Source: DATJGR01 sp035494855
Lineage (GTDB): Bacteria > Pseudomonadota > Gammaproteobacteria > Pseudomonadales > Azotimanducaceae
Length of the DNA stretch: 7,188 nt
Direction: 5' to 3'
Assembly: GCA_035494855.1 (NCBI GenBank)
Contig: DATJGR010000074.1
Coordinates: 1 to 7,188, forward strand
A model generated the notes under the pieces. It ran no database searches. It was not told the origin of the DNA and saw nothing but the letters and a program-made list of their open reading frames with translations. This document shows positions 1 to 5,626 of the stretch, one piece after another. The first letter of the stretch is position 1; the number at the start of each line of letters is the position of its first letter. The translations under genes and the position numbers were made by a program.

Positions 1-793
1 CGAGCACACGGTATTCGCGATGTCCCATTCCCATGATCTTGCGACCGGTCGCGAGACACTCGTCGACGAAGTCGGCAGCCCGCGCAGGGTCGTCGACCTC
101 GATCGCCATTTCGAGTGCGGCTTGATCGGCGCCGCCGTGCAGCGCGCCGTGCAACGCGCCGAGCGCGGCGGCGAGTACGTTCTCGACCGGCGCCAACGTG
201 CTTGCGACCACTCGCGCGGCGAACGTACTGGCGTTGAAGCTGTGTTCGATCTGCAGGATCTGAGTTACGTTGAAAGCACGTGCAAGCGCGGGCTTGGACG
301 CGAAGCCCATCTCTGCCAGAAAGCGTGCGTTCGGGTCCAGAAGGTCGCTTGGGGCTGGGAGCGCTTCGCCGCGGCGCAGCCGATGCAACCCGGCGATCAG
401 CGACGGCAGCTTCGCGGCTACCGTGAATCCGTGCGCCGCATCGCCATAGCTTTCGAACTCCGCGGAGCGCGACAGCAGCGGCACCAGCCCCTGCAGCACC
501 GCCATCGGATGCGCGCGCGTCTTTGCCGCAAGCGTCAGCAGGCCGGCATCGTCCGCGGAAAGCCGCGACGCGCGCAGCAATGCGGTTTCGAACGCGCGGC
601 ACTCGGCGGCGCTTGGATCGTCGCCGGTAAGCACCAGGAGCACGACGCGGCTGAACGGCCACTCGATGAGTCGCGTGACGTCGCGGCCGCGATAGCTCAA
701 GCGACCCTGTTCGCCGTCCACCAGCGAGATCTTCGTGACGTCCACTTCCACCCCTTCCAGACCTTTCGGTACTTCCACCGCGACCTTACGCAT
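1..793 (-). CDS. Citrate synthase / 2-methylcitrate synthase family protein, C-terminus cut off by window edge
   Basis: The reverse strand reads open from an ATG at 793 down to base 2 (264 codons). The protein condenses an acyl-CoA (acetyl- or propionyl-CoA) with oxaloacetate in the cytoplasm. The N-terminal motif LVDGEQGRLSYRGRD (residues 24-38) is typical of the short bacterial citrate/methylcitrate synthases. EHSFNASTFAARV (183-195) carries H184, equivalent to pig His238. ALHGALHGGAD (213-223) carries H219, the catalytic His274 equivalent. GMGHREYRV (255-263) carries the oxaloacetate-binding H258, equivalent to His320. The family is about 370-390 residues, so roughly 110 C-terminal residues, including the catalytic Asp, lie outside the window. 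The start is supported by a GGGGA ribosome-binding sequence 5 nt upstream. GMGHRE differs slightly from the usual GFGHRV. The gene diverges from a LysR regulator. Citrate versus methylcitrate specificity cannot be decided; no prpB or prpD is visible. Confidence 0.93.
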   Translation of the reverse strand, partial: MRKVAVEVPKGLEGVEVDVTKISLVDGEQGRLSYRGRDVTRLIEWPFSRVVLLVLTGDDPSAAECRAFETALLRASRLSADDAGLLTLAAKTRAHPMAVLQGLVPLLSRSAEFESYGDAAHGFTVAAKLPSLIAGLHRLRRGEALPAPSDLLDPNARFLAEMGFASKPALARAFNVTQILQIEHSFNASTFAARVVASTLAPVENVLAAALGALHGALHGGADQAALEMAIEVDDPARAADFVDECLATGRKIMGMGHREYRVL

Positions 794-890
794 GTTCTTC
801 CCCACGCACGTTTGTTCGTTGCAACGCTACGCCGGGTCGGACAGCGTCGCGAGCGCGATCGGCTAATGCGGGCATGCGTAGCGCTTAAGT

Positions 891-905
891 ATCAGCGCCG
901 CTGAT
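891..905. promoter_or_regulatory. Candidate LysR-type operator (perfect dyad, T-N11-A)
   Basis: ATCAGCG-C-CGCTGAT is a perfect 7-bp inverted repeat around one central base. T892 and A904 are separated by exactly 11 bases, the T-N11-A pattern of LysR-type binding sites. It lies 72 bp before the LysR start and 97 bp before the divergent citrate synthase start, a normal place for a site used for autoregulation and control of the divergent gene. Binding is inferred, not shown. Confidence 0.5.
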
Positions 906-977
906 TGCGCGATAAGTGGTGCGCCCCCTTGTCCTGTGGTTTAGTCGGCGCGGCGGGGAACGAAACATGCGAGAAAC

Positions 978-1883
978 ATGCAGATTGAACGACACGAAAT
1001 CCGTGTGCTGTCGGCGGTGATCGAAGAAGGCGGGTTCAGCCGCGCAGCGGAGCGACTGAACGTCTCGCAGTCGGCGGTGAGCCAGGCCATCGCGAACCTC
1101 GAGCACAAACTGAACACCGCGTTGCTGGTGCGCGGCCGGGTGCCGCATCTCACGGAGGCGGGTCTACGCCTGTTCCGTTTCGCCCAGACGATGATCAACG
1201 AAGAGCGTAATGCGCTCGACGACATCCAGCAGATTCGACAGGGAGCGCTGTCCACGCTGAATCTCGCAATGAACAGTCTGGTGAACAGGTTTTACGGTAA
1301 GTCGCTGCTGCTGAAATTCTGCGAGCGTAATCCGCTGACGCGCCTGAAGCTCGATGTGGCGCCGAGCCGCGAGATCGTATACGGCGTGGACGAAGACCGG
1401 TGGGAACTCGGATTCGGGCCGTTCCAGCACCAGATGCCGCGACACTTCGTGCAGCGCGGCTGTTTCGACGAACAACGCGTGCTGGTAGCGCACAGGTCGC
1501 ACCCGCGCTTCGAAGCGTTGATTCACGAGCCGATGAAGGTGCTCGGGGAAGTCACGCTGATCACTTCGTATCTCGACGAGGCGACGAAGCGGCCCGGCCA
1601 CGAACGGCTGCGCGACTGGTTCGCCAGCGTCTGGGAAGTGAGCCATCTCGAGCTGCGCCTCGCACTGCTCGAAGCGGGCAAGGGCGTGACGTTCCTTTCG
1701 GACCGGTTGCTCGGCGAACTCGACGGCTTCGTCGCGTTACCCGCGCTCGAGTTCGGCGCGATCCGCCGAACCGTCGGCATTTACTACAAGAAACACAAAC
1801 CGCTCTCGGAAGCGGCGAAGCGCTTTCTCGCCATCGTCGAGAGCGATTTCCCACCGCATCCGGCGAGCCGTTCCCCCGAATAG
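978..1883 (+). CDS. LysR-type transcriptional regulator
   Basis: A 301-residue protein, the normal size for the LysR family. The N-terminal winged helix-turn-helix spans about residues 5-62, with the recognition core around AAERLNVSQSAVSQAIANLE (23-42). A linker helix follows (about 65-90). The C-terminal periplasmic-binding-like effector domain spans about 93-290 and includes LLEAGKGVTFLSDRLL (230-245), where the family usually has a glycine-rich 'V..G.G...LP' stretch. The wing residues LLVRGRVPHLTEAG replace the commoner 'LF.R..r.v.LT.aG'. The ATG at 978 gives the full HTH; no strong Shine-Dalgarno sequence precedes it (a GGGGA lies about 19 nt upstream). Divergence from the citrate synthase gene and the dyad at 891-905 suggest that it controls that gene and itself. 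The effector is unknown. Confidence 0.93.
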   Translation: MQIERHEIRVLSAVIEEGGFSRAAERLNVSQSAVSQAIANLEHKLNTALLVRGRVPHLTEAGLRLFRFAQTMINEERNALDDIQQIRQGALSTLNLAMNSLVNRFYGKSLLLKFCERNPLTRLKLDVAPSREIVYGVDEDRWELGFGPFQHQMPRHFVQRGCFDEQRVLVAHRSHPRFEALIHEPMKVLGEVTLITSYLDEATKRPGHERLRDWFASVWEVSHLELRLALLEAGKGVTFLSDRLLGELDGFVALPALEFGAIRRTVGIYYKKHKPLSEAAKRFLAIVESDFPPHPASRSPE

Positions 1884-2053
1884 ATGCCCCTCAGCCTTAG
1901 CGTCAGTCGCATCAGCAGTGCCGTCGGAAGCGCGCCCGAATATGGTGGGTCTGCAAAAAAGACACCTCGTTATTGGACGACTCGCGGATGGACAAGCTCG
2001 GCAAGCGCGGCTACGGTGCGCTCGCAGTTGCACGACGAGGAGTGAAGTTGCGC

Positions 2054-2275
2054 ATGGCTCGCGCCAATCGACAGATCCTGTTGAACGAGATACCAACGGG
2101 AAGACTCGCGCCCGAGCACTTCCGTCAGGCCGAGGCGCCAGCGCCGACGCCAGGCGACGACGAGGTTCTGGTTTGCACGCGCAATGTCGCGCTCGACGCA
2201 GCGAATCGGGCCTGGATACTGATCGGTCTGCTGGCCGGACGGAACGTTGGCAAGCGGATGGTGAAGGTCGCGTAA
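2054..2275 (+). pseudogene. Remnant of CurA/YncB-like NADP-dependent oxidoreductase with large internal deletion
   Basis: The 73-residue reading frame starts MARANRQILLNEIPTGRLAP and continues to ALDAANRAWI (about residues 45-54). This is the N-terminal segment of medium-chain NADP-dependent oxidoreductases such as CurA/YncB, whose members typically read 'NRqwlLakrP.G.p...dF...e.P.P.pgdgevLVr....sLDp.mRgwm'. It is followed directly by LIGLLAGRNVGKRMVKVA and the stop, which matches the usual C-terminal end of the same family ('alIgLLaGkN.GK.vvrv'). The GXXGXXG nucleotide-binding domain and everything between are missing. A normal member is about 330-340 residues, so about 260 are gone, in frame. 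The protein should have no enzyme activity. A GAGGAG sequence lies about 12 nt before the chosen ATG. The TAA stop shares one base with the ATG of the thioesterase gene, so the remnant may still serve to couple translation. An earlier TTG at 1973 would only add unrecognised residues. Confidence 0.75.
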
Positions 2276-2715
2276 TGGCAGATGAATCGGCTCATGCGAG
2301 TCCGACCGAGCGAGGACGCTGGGCGACGGAATTCTTCGGGCCGCGCGTTCCGGGCCAACTCGGCTGCATATTCGACCATTCGGCGAGCGATCTGGTCGTG
2401 GGGCACATCGACGTGACGGAGAACCTCATTGCCGGCACCGGATTTCTGTTCGCGCCGGCGGTGATCGCGTTGGCCGATACGTGTGCGGCGATTGGGTGCG
2501 GTAACAACATCCCGGAAGGCAGTTCGTTCACGACCATCGAGCTGAAGTCGAACTTCCTGTCTTCGGCGCGCGTCGGTGATCGCGTTACCTGCCGGTGTGT
2601 GCCGGTTCACCTCGGCCGCCAGACGCACGTATGGGACGCGACTGTCACCAACGAATCCAACGGACGCACGATGGCGCTGTTCCGCTGCACGCAGATGGTG
2701 TTGGCGCCGCGCTGA
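2275..2715 (+). CDS. PaaI-type hotdog-fold acyl-CoA thioesterase
   Basis: A 146-residue protein with the length and motif order of PaaI-like thioesterases, which hydrolyse acyl- or aryl-CoA thioesters in the cytoplasm. The hot-dog central helix is seen in APAVIALADTCAAIGCG (60-76). D68 aligns with the catalytic Asp61 of E. coli PaaI. The strand FTTIELKSNFLSSARVGD (85-102) is followed by GRQTHVWDATVTNESNGRTM (114-133), where the family has 'GR....v.v.d..G.lva'. The usual HGG before the helix is replaced by FAP at 59-61, a departure from E. coli PaaI. The ATG at 2275 was chosen because it overlaps the stop of the preceding oxidoreductase remnant (TAATG) and gives the normal family length; the upstream extension of this frame has no homology to the family. 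The substrate is unknown. Confidence 0.85.
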   Translation: MADESAHASPTERGRWATEFFGPRVPGQLGCIFDHSASDLVVGHIDVTENLIAGTGFLFAPAVIALADTCAAIGCGNNIPEGSSFTTIELKSNFLSSARVGDRVTCRCVPVHLGRQTHVWDATVTNESNGRTMALFRCTQMVLAPR

Positions 2716-2751
2716 GGCGTTCGTCGACTACGAACTGCTGGCCGATGACGA

Positions 2752-2780
2752 TTGCGCGGCGTAGAGGCATCGACTATACA
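2752..2780 (+). promoter_or_regulatory. Possible sigma-70 promoter for mtgA
   Basis: TTGCGC (2752-2757), a 17-bp spacer, and TATACA (2775-2780) would start transcription near 2787, about 30 nt before the proposed mtgA ATG. The spacer is ideal but both hexamers are imperfect, so this is a weak prediction. The site falls in the 103-bp space after the thioesterase gene. Confidence 0.35.
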
Positions 2781-2818
2781 GGCGCGCGTCCGGCGTGGTG
2801 GTCGGTGGTCGCGCAGCG

Positions 2819-3565
2819 ATGGCGAACAGAATGAAGAAACGAGGGCACGTCAGGCCTGTCGCGCGCGTCGGTCGCGTGCGACGCGTGCTTGCTGCCGCGC
2901 TGTTCGGATTGCTCATCTGGTCGATCGGCAGCGTCGTGTTGTTGCGGTGGGTGAATCCGCCGACCACTGCGTTCATCGTTGCCGATCGAATCCACGCGTG
3001 GGTGGACGGCGAACCGGGCTATCGGTTTCAGCAGCGTTGGGTGGACTGGTCGCAGATCTCGTCGAGCGCGAAGCTCGCCGTCATCGCTTCGGAGGACCAG
3101 CGCTTCGCCGATCATTTCGGCTTCGATTTGGTCGAGATCGAACACGCGATCGAACAGCGCAATCAGGGCAGAACGCAGCGCGGCGCGAGCACCATCACGC
3201 AACAGACCGCGAAGAACCTGTTCCTCTGGTCCGGCCAAAGCTGGATCCGCAAGGGATTGGAGGCGTATTTCACGCTGTTGATCGAAACGTTCTGGCCCAA
3301 GACGCGGATTCTGGAGATGTATCTGAACGTCGCCGAGTTCGGCCAGGGGGTATACGGCGTGGGCGCCGCGAGCGAGCGTTTCTTCCGGCAGCCGGCGGCG
3401 CGTCTCAACCGTTCGCAGAGCGCGCTGCTCGCCGCAGTGCTGCCGAACCCGACCACGTTTCGCGTGAACTCACCGTCTCGCTATGTGCGCATGCGCCAGG
3501 ACTGGATCCTGCAGCAGATGAACGCGCTCGGGGGCGAACACCACGTCACCGACCTCGACGAATGA
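2819..3565 (+). CDS. mtgA: Monofunctional biosynthetic peptidoglycan glycosyltransferase MtgA
   Basis: This GT51 enzyme polymerises lipid II into glycan strands on the outer face of the inner membrane and lacks a transpeptidase domain. With the ATG at 2819 it has 248 residues, close to the 242 of E. coli MtgA. A basic N-terminus (6-22) precedes one membrane anchor (about 23-43). GT51 motifs follow in order: SEDQRFADHFGFD (91-103) with catalytic E92; RGASTITQQTAKNLFLW (121-137); RKGLE (144-148) with the second glutamate E148, equivalent to PBP1b Glu290; and KTRILEMYLNVAEFG (161-175). LLAAVLPNP (203-211) and SPSRYVRMRQDWI (218-230) match the MtgA C-terminus. Starts at GTG 2795 or ATG 2831 are also possible; none has a clear ribosome-binding site. 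The gene is often next to aroE in Pseudomonadota, but that neighbour is absent here. Confidence 0.95.
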   Translation: MANRMKKRGHVRPVARVGRVRRVLAAALFGLLIWSIGSVVLLRWVNPPTTAFIVADRIHAWVDGEPGYRFQQRWVDWSQISSSAKLAVIASEDQRFADHFGFDLVEIEHAIEQRNQGRTQRGASTITQQTAKNLFLWSGQSWIRKGLEAYFTLLIETFWPKTRILEMYLNVAEFGQGVYGVGAASERFFRQPAARLNRSQSALLAAVLPNPTTFRVNSPSRYVRMRQDWILQQMNALGGEHHVTDLDE

Positions 3566-3596
3566 GTGAACGACGGCGCCGGGCACCGGCCGACAC

Positions 3597-4043
3597 TCAT
3601 TTTGATCCTGGACCTGCTGTGGCGCGGATGTCGCGCGCGGCGAGCACGCGGCCGTCGCTGCTGCGGACGGCCATCGGCGCAATCGGCTCGCCGGTGGCGC
3701 GTTCGACGAAGATCACACGCTCGCCATTCGCGTGCGGTTTGTGCCGGTCGCCCCAGTGCGTCATCGACAGCAGCACCGGCTGAAGTTCCAGCCCCTTCTG
3801 CGTGAGCACGTATTCGAAGCGGCGCGCTTCCACCGGACGTTTCTCCAGAATGCCCTCGCTAACGAGTCTATTGAGGCGCGAGCTGAGGATGTTGCGGGCG
3901 ATCCCCAAACCCTTTTGGAATTCCTCGAAGCGTTTCTTGCCGAAGAAAGCTTCGCGCAGGATCAGGAGGGTCCAGCGCTCGCCGATGACGTCGAGCGTCA
4001 AGGCGAGCGAACAGTTCATGTGGTCGAACGTTTTGAGCTTCAT
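3597..4043 (-). CDS. HxlR-family winged-helix transcriptional regulator
   Basis: A 148-residue protein whose first 100 residues are a typical HxlR domain. NCSLALTLDVIGERWTLLIL (10-29) matches the family signature 'CP...aldviGgkWtllIl', with the conserved Cys at position 11. FEEFQKGLGIARNILSSRLN (39-58) is the recognition region, followed by LVSEGILEKRPV (60-71) and the wing YVLTQKG (78-84). THWGDR (95-100) ends the dimerisation helix. The C-terminal tail of about 48 residues is longer than in minimal HxlR proteins but is common in proteobacterial members. The gene converges on mtgA (31 bp apart) and diverges from the acyl-CoA operon. A strong promoter places the predicted transcript start at or within two bases of the ATG, and there is no Shine-Dalgarno sequence, so the mRNA may be leaderless. 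It probably represses itself and the divergent operon; the effector is unknown. Confidence 0.92.
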   Translation of the reverse strand: MKLKTFDHMNCSLALTLDVIGERWTLLILREAFFGKKRFEEFQKGLGIARNILSSRLNRLVSEGILEKRPVEARRFEYVLTQKGLELQPVLLSMTHWGDRHKPHANGERVIFVERATGEPIAPMAVRSSDGRVLAARDIRATAGPGSK

Positions 4044-4050
4044 GCACGGG

Positions 4051-4078
4051 ATTGTAGCCTGACAGTTGCATCACGCAA
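4051..4078 (-). promoter_or_regulatory. Promoter of the HxlR regulator gene
   Basis: On the minus strand, TTGCGT (4078-4073) is followed by a 16-bp spacer and TACAAT (4056-4051). The -10 hexamer matches the consensus in five of six positions. Transcription would begin near 4043-4045, at the A of the start codon (4043), which implies a leaderless transcript. The -35 hexamer lies inside the inverted repeat at 4064-4080. Confidence 0.65.
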
Positions 4079-4080
4079 CT
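4064..4080. promoter_or_regulatory. Inverted-repeat operator shared by divergent promoters
   Basis: AGTTGC-ATCAC-GCAACT is a perfect 6-bp inverted repeat with a 5-bp spacer, centred at 4072. It contains the -35 hexamers of both the HxlR promoter and the operon promoter. HxlR-family dimers typically bind short palindromes near their own promoters, so this is the natural candidate site for the adjacent regulator. A single bound dimer would cover both -35 elements. Confidence 0.6.
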
Positions 4081-4094
4081 TACGGCGATACAGT
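4066..4094 (+). promoter_or_regulatory. Promoter of the crotonase/isomerase operon
   Basis: TTGCAT (4066-4071), a 17-bp spacer and TACAGT (4089-4094) make a good sigma-70 type promoter. Transcription would start near 4101. Its -35 hexamer overlaps the other half of the inverted repeat used by the divergent HxlR promoter. Confidence 0.55.
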
Positions 4095-4117
4095 ACGTTT
4101 CGTCATGAAACTATCCC

Positions 4118-4122
4118 GGAGG
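4118..4122 (+). promoter_or_regulatory. Ribosome-binding site that sets the crotonase A start at GTG 4129
   Basis: GGAGG with 6 nt to the GTG at 4129 is an almost ideal Shine-Dalgarno arrangement. The alternative in-frame ATG at 4105 would sit only about 4 nt after the predicted transcript start and has no such sequence, so GTG is preferred. Confidence 0.65.
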
Positions 4123-4128
4123 CCAGTC

Positions 4129-4965
4129 GTGGCGCGGACTACGCTCGAAACGGGTACCGAACAGTTGAAGTGCGAAGTCGCAAACGGCGTCGCGACGATC
4201 ACGCTGAACAGACCCGAGAAGCGCAATGCGCTGTCGAATGAACTGACGCCGGCGCTGCGCCAGATGCTGCTCACGCTCGAAGCGGAACCGGCGGTGCGGT
4301 GCGTGGTGATCACCGGTGCCGGGCGGGCGTTCTGCTCCGGTGGCGACGTGTCCGGCATGGGTGGCGGCGCCGCGCCGGTGCCCGCAGGGGGCACGAAGCC
4401 GATGCTCGAAGACGCAGTGCGGAAACTGCAGATCGGCCAGGAGACGCTCACCTTGCGATTATTCGACCTCGCCAAACCGACGATCGCCGCATTGCCGGGC
4501 GCGGCAGCCGGCGCCGGCATGTCGATCGCGCTCGCGTGCGATCTGCGCATCGCCGCACAAAGCGCGTTCGTCACGTCCGCGTTTGCGAACATCGGACTAT
4601 CGGGCGACTACGGCGGCAGCTGGTTGCTGACGCAACTCGTTGGCGTGGCAAAGGCGAAGGAGCTGTATTACACCAGCCGTCGCGTCGGCGCCGAGGAAGC
4701 GCTCGCGCTCGGCATCTTCAACGAAGTGGTCCCCGACGATCAGTTGATGGCGCGCACGCAGGCACTCGCGGAATCGATAGCCGCCGGTCCGCCGATCGCG
4801 CTGCGTTACATGAAGGAGAACCTCAACCGTGCCGTTGGCGCGGACCTGCGCAGCGCACTCGCGCTCGAAGCCGACCGCATGGTTCGTTGCACGCGCACCG
4901 ACGATCACCGTGAGGCTGTTCAGGCCTTCAACGGCAAACGCAAACCCATCTTCCAGGGTAGATGA
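4129..4965 (+). CDS. Enoyl-CoA hydratase/isomerase family protein (crotonase A, PaaG-like active site)
   Basis: A 278-residue crotonase-fold enzyme acting on acyl-CoA thioesters. ATITLNRPEKRNALS (22-36) is the N-terminal signature. The oxyanion-hole loops are VITGAGRAFCSGGDV (60-74) and LPGAAAGAGMSIALACDL (122-139). The two glutamates of classical hydratases (rat Glu144 and Glu164) are not conserved: the first position aligns with S132 and the second falls in SAFAN (150-154). Instead IGLSGDYGGSWLL (155-167) carries D160, which aligns with the catalytic Asp of PaaG-type isomerases ('lGLiPDcGGtwlL'). An isomerase or another single-acid reaction is therefore more likely than plain hydration; this is inference from alignment by eye. 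It is the first gene of the operon, with its own promoter overlapping an HxlR-type operator. The start is GTG, from the ribosome-binding site; ATG 4105 is the alternative. Confidence 0.9.
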   Translation: MARTTLETGTEQLKCEVANGVATITLNRPEKRNALSNELTPALRQMLLTLEAEPAVRCVVITGAGRAFCSGGDVSGMGGGAAPVPAGGTKPMLEDAVRKLQIGQETLTLRLFDLAKPTIAALPGAAAGAGMSIALACDLRIAAQSAFVTSAFANIGLSGDYGGSWLLTQLVGVAKAKELYYTSRRVGAEEALALGIFNEVVPDDQLMARTQALAESIAAGPPIALRYMKENLNRAVGADLRSALALEADRMVRCTRTDDHREAVQAFNGKRKPIFQGR

Positions 4966-5002
4966 GCATCCGTTCAGCAGAACCCGGCAGGAGACTCGAG
5001 CC

Positions 5003-5626
5003 ATGGCGATCAACGTCGAATTTCTGTTCGATTTCGGCAGCCCGAATGCGTACCTCAGTCATCTGGTGATTCCGCGCATCGAGGCGCGCACCGGTGTGAA
5101 GTTCGAATACGTGCCGGTGCTGCTGGGCGGCGTGTTCAAGGCGACCAACAACGTTTCGCCCGCCGTTTCGTTGCAGGGCATCAAGAACAAGCCGCAGTAC
5201 ACGCAGCTCGAAACACGACGTTTCCTGAAGGAACACGGCATCACAGATTACGCGCCGAATCCGTTCTTCCCGGTGAATACGCTGACCATCATGCGCGGCG
5301 CGGTATTCGCGCAGCGCGAGGGCTTCTTCCAGAAGTACGTAGACGCCGTGTACCGGCACATGTGGGCGCAACCGAAGAAGATGGACGACCCGGCTGTGAT
5401 CACGGCCGCACTGACGGAGTCCGGCTTGGATGCGGAGGCGATTCTCGCCGGTACGCAGCAGCCCGAGGTGAAGCAGCAGCTCATAGCGAACGTCGACGAC
5501 GCGGTAGCGCGCGGTGTGTTCGGCTCCCCGAGCTTCTTCGTCGGCGCGGAGCTGTACTTCGGCAAGGACCGGCTGCGTGACGTCGAAGAAGAGATCGAGC
5601 GCCAGAAAAAAGGAGCCGGCCGATGA
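5003..5626 (+). CDS. 2-hydroxychromene-2-carboxylate isomerase-like protein (DsbA-fold, kappa-class GST type)
   Basis: A 207-residue protein of the HCCA isomerase (NahD) / kappa glutathione transferase group. FLFDFGSPNAYLSH (7-20) is the N-terminal thioredoxin-fold motif, with S13 at the glutathione-activating position (Ser11 in NahD) in place of the DsbA CxxC. A helical insert follows (about 60-165, with PFFPVNTL at 87-94). GVFGSPSFFVGAELYFGKDRL (171-191) carries the conserved cis-proline P176 and closes the fold. NahD isomerises hydroxychromene-carboxylate in naphthalene breakdown, but the family is broad and no other naphthalene gene is present, so the substrate here may be a different acyl or aromatic compound. 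The ATG at 5003 has AGGAG 9 nt upstream. It lies 37 nt after crotonase A, and its TGA overlaps the ATG of crotonase B by 4 nt, so the three genes are one operon. Confidence 0.9.
   Translation: MAINVEFLFDFGSPNAYLSHLVIPRIEARTGVKFEYVPVLLGGVFKATNNVSPAVSLQGIKNKPQYTQLETRRFLKEHGITDYAPNPFFPVNTLTIMRGAVFAQREGFFQKYVDAVYRHMWAQPKKMDDPAVITAALTESGLDAEAILAGTQQPEVKQQLIANVDDAVARGVFGSPSFFVGAELYFGKDRLRDVEEEIERQKKGAGR

Noticed and set aside
20..904. A 294-codon open frame on the plus strand
   Set aside because: It is antisense to the citrate synthase gene, is rich in Arg, His and Gln with no recognisable motif, and is explained by the codon bias of the real minus-strand gene.
1884..2053. Possible small gene or leader between the LysR gene and the oxidoreductase remnant
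   Set aside because: The stretch is open in one frame from about 1901, but no family, good start, promoter or RNA structure was recognised.
2125..2628. A 167-codon minus-strand open frame across the thioesterase region
   Set aside because: It lies opposite the oxidoreductase remnant and the PaaI-type gene, has an Arg/Ala-rich composition and shows no domain.
2716..2818. Possible continuation of the thioesterase gene or a tiny peptide ending at 2764
   Set aside because: The thioesterase already has full family length. The short tail in another frame has no start signal or known motif.
3578..3590. GCCGG-GCA-CCGGC hairpin between mtgA and the HxlR gene as a bidirectional terminator
   Set aside because: It is only a 5-bp stem with a 3-nt loop and no adjoining T-run in either direction. 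A small GC-rich hairpin like this is expected by chance.
2752..3783. A 343-codon plus-strand open frame overlapping mtgA
   Set aside because: It is an arginine-rich shifted-frame reading of mtgA and of the antisense of the HxlR gene.
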